Shown piece after piece: positions 12,401 through 22,759 of a DNA stretch of 64,000 nucleotides. The position numbers and the translations under genes were made by a program. The notes under the pieces were generated by a model, which was not told where the DNA came from, did no database searches, and worked only from the letters and a program-made list of their open reading frames with translations. Source of the DNA: Rhynochetos jubatus (Eukaryota > Chordata > Aves > Eurypygiformes > Rhynochetidae); the NCBI GenBank assembly GCA_027574665.1, contig CM050652.1:3142589-3206588 (forward strand), given 5' to 3'. Position 1 is the stretch's first letter. Every line of letters starts with the position of its first letter.

Positions 12401-13929
12401 TAGCTGACCAGAGTTAGGCAAGCATTTTGGGTTGTGCACCTCACGAGCTGCTACCCATACTCTTGTATGTAAAAGGTTTCAATTTTCATAGTTTTTATGG
12501 GTATTTTGCGTTTTTGCTGCCTTAATCTCAGTCAGAGCACACTCTCACTGAAAGCATCTATTTGCATTCTCTTCCTGAAGAACCAGGACTGGTGGCAGTA
12601 ACAGAGTAAACACTTCAAAGCTAGCTGTCCCCTCCCCAGAATGCTGGCCATGTAAATGAAATTCTGCTGGTTTGGGAGAAACGGAAGTGCCTGCAGATCT
12701 GTGCCCTTCCTGCCATGGCCAGTGGCTTTATGTACATCTGAATTCCTTCACCCTGGAAAACTGGAACAACTCCATGATGTATCAGAAGACTTACAGAGCT
12801 AACAGGTCCCTTTCGGCTTCTCAATAGGATGTTGTGAGGGACAGGAGATGACTTCTTTGCTGTAGAGTAACCATCGGTGTGGGGCAGAGACACAGCTGCA
12901 GGACCCCTAAGCCCCAGCGCAGTGCACGTGAATGGAGTGGCACTAGGATGGCCTTCGAGATGATCCATTGGGATCATAAATATGAGCACCCAGGAACGGG
13001 ACCCACTCTGTGAGCACTGAACTTCACCTCTGGTGATGTCAAATAGATGTCCCTATTTCTCCATGGAGGACCTGGAGGTGCTCTATATTGCACCCATGGT
13101 AGGATATGTGCCTGATAATGCAACCCATGGATGAAAAGACTCTGCTCTGTGGCCAGTGGGTCTGAAATCCTGCAGAGCTTGGGAAGCAGACACAGAATCT
13201 GTACAGGCTTCTCTGGAGAAGGAGCAGACTTATCCCATGCTCCTGCCCTTCCTTTACTCTGGCATGAAAGTGCCAGGTCTTTCCCTGATGTAGTTTCATT
13301 CTCCCAAAGTACTCACACAGCTGGGCAGAGCTTGTAAAAGCCTGAAGCCAAAAGTTCTGACATAAAATCTGGTGGCTAGAGTGTTCAGATGGCCTCTTCG
13401 TTTGGCCAAACACATGCCTGATGCAGACATTACCTCTTAGAGATGACACTGCTGTCAGCATGAATTTTCCTCGGACATATCTGCACGCCTATGCTTTGAG
13501 CGCCCTGCTTGTTTTCCACTGATAGGGGGCAAAGCACAGTTTTTCAGCCTCAAATGACTTTTATTTTAGGTTGCATAGCTGGGGTAAGTGGAGAACAAGT
13601 GCTCAAGGGCAGCGGAAGCACGTGTACCCCAGATGTCTGGGACCAAGGTGTTCACTGTTAGACAAGCCAGGGCAAGGTCCAGGAGCTGTAATGTCTCATG
13701 GAGAGGAAGGAGGAGGAATAGCAGGTTCAGGGCTCTTGCTCTTGCACCAAGCAACACATCCCAGTCCTTGGCGGCCCCTGGACAGCAAAGGCTTCAGCCC
13801 CATGCCATAGGTGAGTGCCAGCAGCCTGTTAATAGATCGCCTGGCAGGGCTTGTTGCTGAACGTTGATCACTTGGCAGGCCATTACCTTGAAAAATGAGC
13901 TCTGCCGAGCTTGCCTTGTGTTGTTACAA
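9491..13929. other. Intron, with GC-richer segment at 11.4-12.1 kb
   Basis: Around 11400-12100, CpGs are commoner than in the surroundings and frames stay open on both strands, the effect of higher GC. No promoter motifs or exons were recognised. The rest is ordinary unique sequence. Confidence 0.5.
11711..11736. repeat. 26-bp alternating purine-pyrimidine tract
   Basis: Every step alternates purine and pyrimidine. It includes the perfect palindrome GTGTGTGCACACAC followed by GCGTGCACGTGT. Such tracts can adopt Z-DNA under supercoiling. Confidence 0.8.
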
Positions 13930-14050
13930 ACTAATGATTTGCATTGATTAGCACGTGGCTCATGAGTGTCTAATTTATCAATCAGGGAGCGCCAGGGGAG
14001 CGTGTGTAAACCATGCTTTCAAAAATGATGTCATCTGTCAATTGGTTCAT
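13930..14050. promoter_or_regulatory. Candidate intronic enhancer: POU/homeodomain/CRE-like cluster
   Basis: In 120 bases there are an exact octamer ATTTGCAT (13937-13944) overlapping CTAATGATT, a GATTAGC, an E-box CACGTG (13952-13957), CTAATTTATCAATCA, TGATGTCATC (14026-14035) and TGTCAATTGG. This density resembles conserved developmental enhancers in introns of neural genes. Motif evidence only. Confidence 0.3.
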
Positions 14051-14199
14051 GAATGTGAAAGCTGCATACACCTGACATGCTTTCCCTGGTGAGGGAGAGA
14101 AAGGACCTGGTCACCTCCATCCCTTTCCCTCCGTGCCCAGCTGTGTAGCTGTTTGAATTTGGGGTGAGCCCTGCAGTCCAGGTACAGCCTGACTGGCCA

Positions 14200-14360
14200 C
14201 ACTTCAAGCTGTAATTATTATTTTTATGATGTTGGGAGCAGTGGTTATAAGCCCAATGTGTTAGGTGCTGTCCAAGCCCAGAATCAAAGGCTGGTCTTTT
14301 AATTATGTCTAATTTAGGTCATAAATCCGTTGCAGCCAGGAGTATCTCTTGCTATAAATG
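14200..14360. promoter_or_regulatory. Candidate AT-rich regulatory segment
   Basis: GTAATTATTATTTTTATGAT, then AATCAAAGG (TCF/LEF-like), then TTTTAATTATGTCTAATTTA and GCTATAAATG occur within 150 bases just before a CR1 insertion. It may be a continuation of the motif cluster at 13930. Confidence 0.2.
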
Positions 14361-14469
14361 TTGGTATGGCACAGCAGTCACGTGCTGTGGACTTTGGAAG
14401 AAAGGGTCCTCTGTCAGCTAGAAGTTGGTCTTCTGGCTTGCAGGACACTCTGGCCCAAAGCAGAAGGTT

Positions 14470-14872
14470 CATAGAATCATAGAGTGGTTTGGATTGGAAG
14501 GGACCTTAAAGACCATCCAGTTCCAACCCCCCTGCCATGGGCAGGGACACCCTCCACTAGACCAGGTTGCTCCAAGCCTCATCCAGCCTGGTCTTGAACA
14601 CTCCCAGGGATGGGGCATCCACAGCTTCTCTGGGAACCTGTCCCAGTGCTCCCCACCCTCTCCAGGAAGAATTTCTTCCTGATATCTAATGTAAATCTCG
14701 CTTCTTTCAATTTAAACCTGTTACCCCTTGTCCCGTCACTCCCTGCCCTTGTAAAAAGCCCCCCCCAGCTTTCTTGTAGGTCCTCTTCAGGTACTGGAAG
14801 GTGCTCTAAGGCCTTCTCTTCTCCAGGCTCAACAAGCCCATTTCTCTCAGCCTTCCATCATAGGAGAGCTAT
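14470..14872 (-). mobile_element. CR1 LINE 3' fragment, antisense
   Basis: CATAGAATCATAGAGTGG marks the terminal octamer repeats in reverse, followed by the usual GGAAGGGACCTTAAAGACC block and about 400 bp of CR1 3' sequence ending near TTCTCTCAGCCTTCC. It is the same 3'-end type as the copies at 1551, 33055, 53466 and 55007. Confidence 0.96.
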
Positions 14873-15540
14873 CATCATTACAGCATATCCCGGATCATTG
14901 CATGCTTGATCCATGGTGAGACACCGACCCACCATGAAATTGAAGCATCTATGCCATGAACCGAAAACAGCCAGCCATCCACGTCTTGCCCCATCTTTCT
15001 CCTGGCCCTGCCGAAGGAAGAAGAATCCTGTGTGCTTCACTTGCCCTGCGAGGGAGATCTCCTGTACAGCAGTCAGGCACGTCTCTGACCTAATTTTGCA
15101 TCCTGGCTGGATTACACGAGAGGTCAGTGGGTGACTCCTCTGCAGGGATTAGACCCCGTGCCCCTGCCCAGTGCGGCCACCCACGCTCGCTGCCAGAACC
15201 TGGCCGAGGGCCTGTGGAGGAAGGATTACAGTGCAGTGCCTGCGGATGATGGGGATTAGCTGGTATTCTAGGGAAGCTGTTTTCTTGAAAACCTTGTGTT
15301 TTTGGCTTGGAAAAAAGGCCCTGGGAACTGTGTGGATGGAGAAGGGGGGAAGAACCATCCTCCTTGGCTGTTGCAGCGCAGTAGCAAATACGTCTTGCTT
15401 GCTTGCTAGCCATAAGATTTAAATCTCCTAGACAAAAGAAATGTAAACCAGGAACCTGAAGAGATTGCAAGACCATCTTACTTTGCTATTCCTCCTGTTG
15501 TGTGGAGCGGATGTGTGCACTCAGGTGTACATACGCATGT
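14873..15540. other. Intron between two CR1 copies, nothing seen
   Basis: Unique sequence without a recognisable exon, RNA gene or repeat. Confidence 0.5.
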
Positions 15541-15735
15541 TTCTTCACCAAAAGGGCTGTCAGGCACTGGAATGGGCTGCCCGGGGAAGTGGTGGGGTCA
15601 CAATCCCTGGAGGGATTTAAAAGACATGTAGATGTGTTGCTTAGGGACATGGTTTAGTCGTGGGCTTGGCAGTGCTGGGTTAATGGTTGGACCTGATGAT
15701 CTTTTCCAACCTAAATGATTCTGTGGTTTTGTGGA
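15541..15735 (+). mobile_element. CR1 LINE 3' fragment, sense, second 3'-end type
   Basis: It begins at a TTCTTCACC block, continues with GGGCTGTCAGGCACTGGAA, and ends in CTTTTCCAACCTAAATGATT followed by CTGTGG. The 3' end differs from the GGTCCCTTCCAACCCAAACC type, so it belongs to a different CR1 subfamily, shared with the copies at about 22760 and 31431. Confidence 0.92.
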
Positions 15736-18700
15736 GCAAGCATGCTGTGCCTGTAGATGCCTTCTGCACAAGTATTTTTGTGCGTACAGCTGTGGATATA
15801 ATTGAAGGAGTGATCACACAGACACTGATAAGCTTGGGACAGAGTTTTAGAGGTGAACCTTGCCAGGATAAAAGCTGGAGGGCTCTTGCAATTTTAGGGT
15901 GTGGGTCTCCCTTGGAAACAAAGGGCTGGGGTTGGCTCTTCTCTCCAGATCAGCTAGCATCACCTCTGGTGACAGCAGCTGCTGTCATGACACACTGAGT
16001 CTGGACAGCGTTGAAAGCATGAGTGTTGAGAAGACTAAACACCTGTTTTTTCAGGATCCTGCTCTCCATATGGCTGAAGGTGCTCTGAGAACTGTGTTTG
16101 GATGGGCTGGCATGGGCCATGCAAGCAACACCTCAAAACATCTGTACAAGAGAAGAGAGAGGGCTGCTGGCTGCTGGCTATTAGGCATGAGAAAGAGATA
16201 CCTCGCGCCTTGCTTTTTCAATCAGTGTTTCTAAAAGCCTTTTGGATCAGTAGATAGATGGGGCTATTGAAATGCCATGTTTTATTAGAAATTGATCTCC
16301 TGTTAATAGGCTTTAGGCAAATTAGAAAGGATTATTCAACTGGGAAACACACGCCAAAACAGAGGGAAATAGGAGGAGCGTGGAGTGTCATCAGCCCCCT
16401 CCCCATCTTTGCTGAGATCAATAGACCTACATCATGTAACCCAGATCAATGGAAAAGAAGAGATAGATGATCATCATAACGCTCTGACATTAGATCATAC
16501 ACTGTCTGCTCTGTCTTTGCTCCCTCGCCACGCCAGGAACAGCAGCCAGCAGTCCCAGTGTCCGCTGGGAAACATTACGTTCGTAAAACAGGGAGGAACT
16601 GATATTGGAAAAGCAATGAAGTATTAGAGGCCCCAGTGCAGCCATAAGGCTGTGGCTGGGCACTGCTGAGAGCAGCCTGGATTGATGTGTTGGGCTCCAG
16701 GGCTGCTTGGATCTCCTAGAAATGAGGTTTGCAGATCCTTAATCCAATAGCAAGAAATAATGATGGTGCTTTCAGTGCGAAGCCCTGGGAGAAGGAGAGA
16801 CGGATAGGACAAAGAAGGGATGACTTGGGATATGGGAAGAACAGAGATTGTCCTGCCAGGTCTGGCTTTCCCTGCCCCAAAACATTTAACCTCCTTTCAG
16901 AGACAGTGCCACAGACGTGTTTGCTCCCTTGCACCCAGGAGGAGGCAGCAGGGATGGATTCTGAGACTGTGGGGCTTTGGCCTTTGAAATCCACCCTTGC
17001 AATCTTCCTGGCAGTCACTTAATCACCTCCCCTGGGGACCAGGGCAGTTTCATGGCCAAAATAAACCACCGACATGACTTGAGCAGGAGCTGCTGGAGTG
17101 CCGTCTGGAAGTGTTGTGGATGGTGGTGATGGATCCCTTTTAACTTTATCAGCCTGGGGGCTGCTGACATTGCACAAAAGCAGAGTGGCGGGGAGGGGCG
17201 GGTTGGCTGAGCAAGCCATGGTTCACCAGTTCCTCATCCTCTTAGTTATTCATTTAATTGTTTGTAATTGCTGTCATCCAACCAGTGTCTGCTTCTGCTG
17301 TCCGCCTGGCAGTGGCCAGCATGATCCTGCTCCTGACCACACTCTCGGGAATCCTGGATGGGTTTCAAATGCTTTATACAAAAGAGTTAATGGAGAGCGT
17401 CTTATTTAGACCCCAGTGGGCCAAGAATTATGGTCTGGGCAGGAGGTGATGATTTTAGAAGAGTAGGAAACAGCTGAGCTCAGTTGGCATGGTAGAAACA
17501 ATCCCTTCTTTGCTGCCAGTGACCAGACCAAGCTGCTGGGACAACAAAATAGTGTTGAGGTAGTAGCACATTCCTGGTTCAGGATTGTGCTTTTGCAGTG
17601 AGTTTGAAGGTGGTTTTGAAGACAGTAAGTTGTCTGTGCTTGATTTGCTGTGATTCATATAGCAGAGGAATCTTAAAATGTATGAACTGGGGTTTTCTTG
17701 GATAAAAGAAAAGAAAGTGGATGATGTTAGTGTGCTCCAAACACTGATTCAGTCTATGGGATCAGGCTATGATGGGTCTGAAGTAAAACTCCTGAAGCAC
17801 ATCTAGTATGCATGCTGGATTTTAGCAGAAACAGTGTCCCTTGACAGATAACTCCTTTTACTCTGTGCTATTTGATAATATAAACAGCTTTTCCCACTGC
17901 TTCTGCTGGCATGGTCGGTCCCTCCACCACTTTCTTACCTAGCCTCCCCATCTTCACAATCAAGCTTTCCAAAAGAGACCATGCCCATCCAGCTTAGGGG
18001 AGGAATAGCATGCTAACAGAGGGACATGGTCCTCTCAGACCACGGGACAGGATCGATGCTCCGGTCTGTAAAGCAGGTGTTTTTGTTGCTCTGGTGAGCT
18101 TGAAGATGGCAGTTTTACCACGATCATGGTTTGTCTTCCAGCAAAGGAACTAAATGCTTGCTAGGACCAATTCCGTCTTTGTCTCCAACCCCACCACTCT
18201 TCTTTGGCACTTTTGAGTCCATACATATGATCTGAGAGGATTATTGTGTCCCTCTCTTCAATAACCATATGATCCCAACCTCTAAAACACATCTCACTCG
18301 TAGAAATGTGATTGAGGCATCTGCCACCAGCTTGCCTGGGAGACTGCTCAAGCATCACCCTCTTGTGAACCCCACAGCAGCTGGGGAGACCCAGATAACA
18401 CTGAAAAGCACCAGTCGAGTGATGGAAGGTATCTTTTACCTTCTTTCATCTACCAGACCCGTGGGCTCCTTGCCAGGATGCCTGTAGGGCTAGCCATGGC
18501 CAGTGTGGGAGCTCAGGGAAGGCCAGAGCCTGTGTCTTTAAAGATTAATAGTGTTGTTTGCTCATTAAGGAGATCGTTTTGAAGCCAGCGCTAGCCAGAA
18601 CATTCGAGTGCAAGCATCTGTTTGCTACTGGGAGAGGATATTTATTGTCTGATACTTCAATGGATGTAAATAAACAGCCAGACCTAGATAATGTTCAGAC

Positions 18701-18742
18701 AAACAAACAAACAGCTGCCAGAATAGGTCCCCTGGTAATTGA
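15736..18742. other. Intron, nothing coding seen
   Basis: Apart from the AT-rich candidate at 16240-16500 this is unique sequence with short chance frames. Confidence 0.5.
16240..16500. promoter_or_regulatory. Candidate conserved non-coding segment
   Basis: AT-rich stretch with AATTGATCTCCTGTTAATAG, CAAATTAGAAAGGATTATTC, AGATCAATAGACC and GATCATCATAAC. Homeodomain-like cores recur, but there is no single strong motif. Low certainty. Confidence 0.18.
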
Positions 18743-18830
18743 CCTTCGGGAAGCATCATGCTGATGTTTTAATAGCAGCCGGCTTTGCAGAACGAAGGCC
18801 AGCGAGCACAGCCTTCCGGGAAGCAGCATT
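18743..18830. promoter_or_regulatory. Duplicated TTC-GGGAA motif pair
   Basis: CCTTCGGGAAGCATCATG at 18743 and CCTTCCGGGAAGCAGCATT at 18812 are near copies 69 bases apart. The second contains TTCCGGGAA, a perfect STAT-type palindrome frame (TTCN3GAA). It could be an old duplication or paired binding sites. Confidence 0.25.
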
Positions 18831-21555
18831 AATGTACAGCCTGAGCACGCTGGTCCTGGGGAGCTCTGCACGTGTGTGTTGGGTTAAAGGAGGGCAGGGA
18901 AGCTTAGGGTGCCGAGTAGAGCATCTTGTGGTCCAAGGGGCACGTGCCTGTCCAGGACAGACGTGTAGGCGGTGGGAACAGGCCTTCCTGCGGTGGAGGT
19001 GGTAAACATGTTTGTGGAGTGTGCACATGTCTGGTAGTGGTGGTTGTGGTGAACTGAGCATTTTGGGACTCGTGTATGGTCCTGGAGTCCCTGCCTTCCG
19101 TTGCTTCTTGCTCCCTCCCCTCTTGCCTTGCAGAGATGCTCAGGCAGTTTCAAGGAGAAATCCCCACTGGACTGGCAGTCAGGCTCTAATCCCACAGCCT
19201 CACAAGAACATCTTGAATATAGGAATACTCATACCTCAGTCAGAAGAAAACTCTATCTACCCCAGCACCCCAGCTCCACGTGGGGTTTGCACAAGCAAAA
19301 AAGAGCAGGAACAGAGCAAACTGCTCATGCTCGCTTCAAATTCTCTGCAATTGGAAACTTGGGAACTTTCTGAGCAGAGATTGTGTCTGTGTCCCGGACT
19401 TTAGTGGTGATCACTTGCAGGCTTTGATGAGAATCTTCTCATTTCCCCTTCACAGGCTCTTTTGATTTTTTGCTAACCCAAATGCCTTGGTTCTAGTGGG
19501 TGCCTGGGAGCCGGGAATAAATCTCTCTTTAGGAGAAATTGCTGTTGGGTTGTTTGATGCTCTGGACTGAGAAGAATGTGCAGGGAAGGTGGAGTTCCTC
19601 TGGGCTCTGTGCCTGGGGTTGAACATACGAAAACCAGGGTTTAAGACAGGTAAAGGGATGGCTTGAGTTAAGGGTCAGGCTTCTGACTCGAAGGTGCGAT
19701 AATCACCTCTTTGCTGGCGCAGAGTTTGCACGGTCTGTGCAGTGTGGGTGAATATCTGCCACACTTTCTGGCCTTCTGCATTTTCTTTTTCCTTAGTTTT
19801 AATGAGAGAGAGAGAGGTATCTGCACTTAAAGTCGTTTTGCTGCGTGTGCATGCGTGCACGTGTGTGTGTGTTTGCACATGTGCACTGGAATGAGCCCCT
19901 GTTGTTCTCTCCCTCCTTCCTTCCCCCCACTGCAAAATAATTTTGCAGGCAATTAGGCTAGCAATAGCTGTTAAATCGCTTCTGAGTATCTCTGTTTTCC
20001 TGGTGTGAAACCTCTGCAATCTTTTACCTGCACCAAATGCGTAGGGGAGGTCCCTGGGGGCTGTGCCTCCTGTCTGTGCGGTTTGTTAACTCCAGCCGAC
20101 TGTTTCTCCAGCCTGCCTCTTCCATCTCTGAGCTCTTTCTCCTCTAATGGGGCCTGGCAAAGGCTGAGGACAGTGACTGAGCCCTGGGGTGATAATTGGC
20201 TGCTTACATATCTAGTGGCCTACAGATCTGACCCTGACGATGCTGAAAAATCAAGGTCAAAGCAGCAAAGACATAAGGTTTGTTTAGCAGGGTGATCAGC
20301 AGATCTTCTGCAGCCCTCTGACAGGGACGGGCAGCTGCAAGGGGCTGGGGAGGGCAGCAGAGCTGAAAGAGCAGACAGAGCTCAGCCGCTGCTCCCTGAG
20401 TGAGAACCTGGTGCAGGAATGTCTCCATGGGACACTGGAACGACTCCTGCTGTGACGGTGTTTGAGCTGCGCTGGGCAGAACCCTAACAGGGAAACCCTT
20501 GTGTTTCTCAACCTGCAGCCCTTTGTCCTGACTGTCCTAAGGGCAGTGACATCCTGAGCCCGTTGGTTGGCCTCTTTGCCCTTGACCTCATGGGTGAATC
20601 ACCTCAGTGTCCACTTTCAAGACTCTGAGGAGCTGAATTCATCCATTAGGGGCCACAGACATGAGTGAGCCCTTCCCTCCCAGGCAGTCAGAGCCAGCGG
20701 GACACGCACGTGCTCGGGGCTGGGCTTCAGGCCCTGACCTCTTTGTGTGTCGATGCTGCTGAGTGTGTTGCTGTCATCACCAGATCCATCAAGATGACAA
20801 AGTAGCTGCAAATCCTCGGTGTCATTTGAGCCGCCCAACAGCCAATGCCTGCACGTGCACCCACAGCTGCAGAGGTTGATGGATAGGATGTGAGCATCCC
20901 TGAGCACCCTCCACACCCTTTGCTGTCACTGGGAGCCCCTCTACCTCCTCTCTGTCTCATTTCCCCTATCTTTCCTGGGGGAATACTTCTTTGTTGTCAT
21001 ACAACAGGTGGGGAGATCAAGGAATGATAAAGATAAGAATCTGTATATAATTTCTGCCCTTGGCTCATCTAGACTTTGCAGACCCTTTGCATTCCCTCCC
21101 TTCTTTTCTCTTTTCCATTCTAATACAGAAGATGATTCAGGCTCAGTTTCTTGGCTGAAAGGTTGATACAGAAGGAACAGGCTCATGGACTGTGCCAGGG
21201 AACAGTGGGGATGGGTCTTGATACCATAAGTTCTCCACAGCTTGTTATTTCCCTTGGGTGAGAAGGGGGCTTTTTGCTCAGCTATCAAAATGCAAAAGTG
21301 CAAACCAGGGACTGGTTTTTGTCAGGAAGGAATGGTGATCGTGATGTGGAGCACGAAGCGGATCTACTACAACTTTGATTCTTCTAGGGAAGGGTACGGG
21401 AATGTTTGTGTTGCTGCAGAAGTTTTTCTGAAAGAGAAAGGCAACACATGGAAAATATAACAAGGGAGATAAGGGATGTGGATGCATCTCTGAAACACAT
21501 GGGGCTTGCTGAAGTACAGAGCCTCACAAGATCCAGAAGGAGCCGACACCGCTGT
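18831..21555. other. Intron, nothing coding seen
   Basis: It holds the Z-DNA-prone tract at 19842 and short GA and CTTC runs near 19805 and 19913. No exon was recognised. Confidence 0.5.
19842..19872. repeat. 31-bp alternating purine-pyrimidine tract, TG-rich
   Basis: TGCGTGTGCATGCGTGCACG followed by (TG)n alternates strictly, then breaks at TTT and resumes as GCACATGTGCAC. It is Z-DNA prone. A short GAGAGAGAGAG run lies 40 bases upstream. Confidence 0.8.
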
Positions 21556-21572
21556 GGATAATTAGATTATCC
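21556..21572. promoter_or_regulatory. Palindromic paired-class homeodomain site (P3-like)
   Basis: GGATAAT-TAG-ATTATCC is a perfect inverted repeat with 7-base arms and a 3-base spacer. It contains TAATTAGATTA, the TAAT-N3-ATTA arrangement bound by dimers of paired-class homeodomains. It lies 770 bases upstream of the plexin exon. Binding is inferred. Confidence 0.35.
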
Positions 21573-21932
21573 TGAATTGTAATTGTAATATTGAAGGAGG
21601 TTACAAACTTTCTCTAGTGACTTTTAAGCTGAATCTTTAGAAACTGGCTTTGGACAGGTAAAGAAAACTCTGGTGTTTTGTGAACTTTCTTCTGTATCGC
21701 TGGGTCACTGTCAGGGATAGACTGGGACTGTGCATCCGGTTCCTTCTCATAATTCCAGTTATTGATGTTCCTAAGTGACACCCTGTTATGAGATGTGGCT
21801 GGAATCATAAGGTGCCATATTTGCGCAGGACTGATTTCAATATCTGATATATGTAATCAACAAGAGAAATAGTCTGTGTTGTATTGTCCGCTCTGCAATA
21901 ATGTATCGCCCCACGGAATATTAGCAATAAGA

Positions 21933-21945
21933 ACAATAATATTGT
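21933..21945. promoter_or_regulatory. Inverted SOX-like half-sites
   Basis: ACAAT-AAT-ATTGT places two SOX-type half-sites head to head with a 3-base spacer, about 400 bases before the exon and within AT-rich sequence. Confidence 0.25.
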
Positions 21946-22299
21946 CTGACTAGCATTTGAGTGAGTCAGTCCTGCAGACTCTTGTGTGGTTTTTTATCTT
22001 TTGCTCACCATCACCATAAATTCTGCCCTTTGTGCCATCGTTTTCAGCTCGGTAGATTTGTCCAGGCAATGACAGTAACACGGTGACAGTGCCAGATAAA
22101 AGTGAGCAGGCTTTGGATTGTTCTTCTGCAGTGCTCTTGTGTTGATGGGACTAGCAGAAGCAGTTAAATCTGCTTTATCCTTTGAGTGAGGAGGCAGGGT
22201 AACAGTTCACTTTGCAATGGCAGTGGTTGTTGTCCAAAAGACCTGGACCACAATGCATTTCTTCAGTGATTATTCTACAGTCTCCGTGGAAGGAGGAAA

Positions 22300-22340
22300 A
22301 ATACTCATGTTCTCTCTCTGCTTTTGTTTTTGGTATGCAG
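22300..22340 (+). other. 3' splice site and polypyrimidine tract of the plexin exon
   Basis: A run rich in C and T (TCTCTCTCTGCTTTTG, then GTTTTTGGTATGCAG) precedes the exon, and the AG at 22339-22340 is its last dinucleotide. A branch-point-like TACTCAT lies about 35 bases upstream. The tract is strong, so constitutive inclusion is plausible. Confidence 0.85.
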
Positions 22341-22472
22341 ATCCGTGTGGACGGCATCACCAAGAACACACTGGAGTATGAGATTGTACAGGTGGTGGAT
22401 ACTGGCCCCATATTACGGGATATGGCCTTCTCAGTGGACCATGAACACCTCTATATCATGTCTGAGAAGCAG
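22341..22472 (+). CDS. PLXNA4: Plexin-A internal exon (probably PLXNA4), end of sema domain
   Basis: This exon encodes 44 residues (IRVDG at the start, SEKQ at the end) in one open frame. Both boundaries are phase 0, so the exon is symmetric. Upstream is a pyrimidine-rich tract ending in TATGCAG; downstream is AG|GTAAGA. The core VQVVDTGPILRDMAFS followed by DHEHLYIMSEKQ is typical of the last blade of the semaphorin beta-propeller in class A plexins, just before the first PSI domain. Plexin-A proteins are single-pass receptors of about 1,900 residues that bind semaphorins with neuropilins and signal through a cytoplasmic GAP domain in axon guidance. The VQVVDxGP and DHExLYIMSE pattern matches my recollection of PLXNA4 better than PLXNA1, PLXNA2 or PLXNA3. 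The very large flanking introns also suit PLXNA4. Family membership is nearly certain; the paralogue is inferred. No other exon of the gene is visible here. Confidence 0.9.
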
Positions 22473-22478
22473 GTAAGA
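22473..22478 (+). other. 5' splice site of the plexin exon
   Basis: AG|GTAAGA is a near-consensus U1 donor directly after the CAG codon. If it were not used, translation would continue for 13 codons to an in-frame stop at 22512-22514, giving a receptor cut off at the end of the sema domain. Confidence 0.88.
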
Positions 22479-22759
22479 CACTCCATCAGTCAATGGTGCT
22501 TTGAAAGCCTTTAGCTTGATCATGCTGTGGACATCAGAATTGCACATGGAGTTCTGACGGTGAGCTCAGTTGCTACAAAGAGGTGCTACTTTGCTGATGG
22601 GATTTTTCATGCTTAGAAATCATTGCACTTACACACTGATGCAATTTTTAAGGGGCCAGGTGCAGACAACTGAGGGGGCAGAAACCAGCCCACACATTGC
22701 TTTGAGCAGTACATGTCCTGCTGGCTACATCAGTGTTTCCCATGGCACTGCCCTGGAGA

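Larger units (their letters stand above)
1..22340 (+). other. Large intron upstream of the plexin exon (partial)
   Basis: No other plexin exon, no second gene and no RNA gene could be recognised. Open frames here are short, lack family resemblance and are often open on both strands, as expected by chance. The interval carries CR1 and MIR repeats and motif clusters listed separately. Assigning it to one plexin intron is an inference from the exon being internal. Confidence 0.7.
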
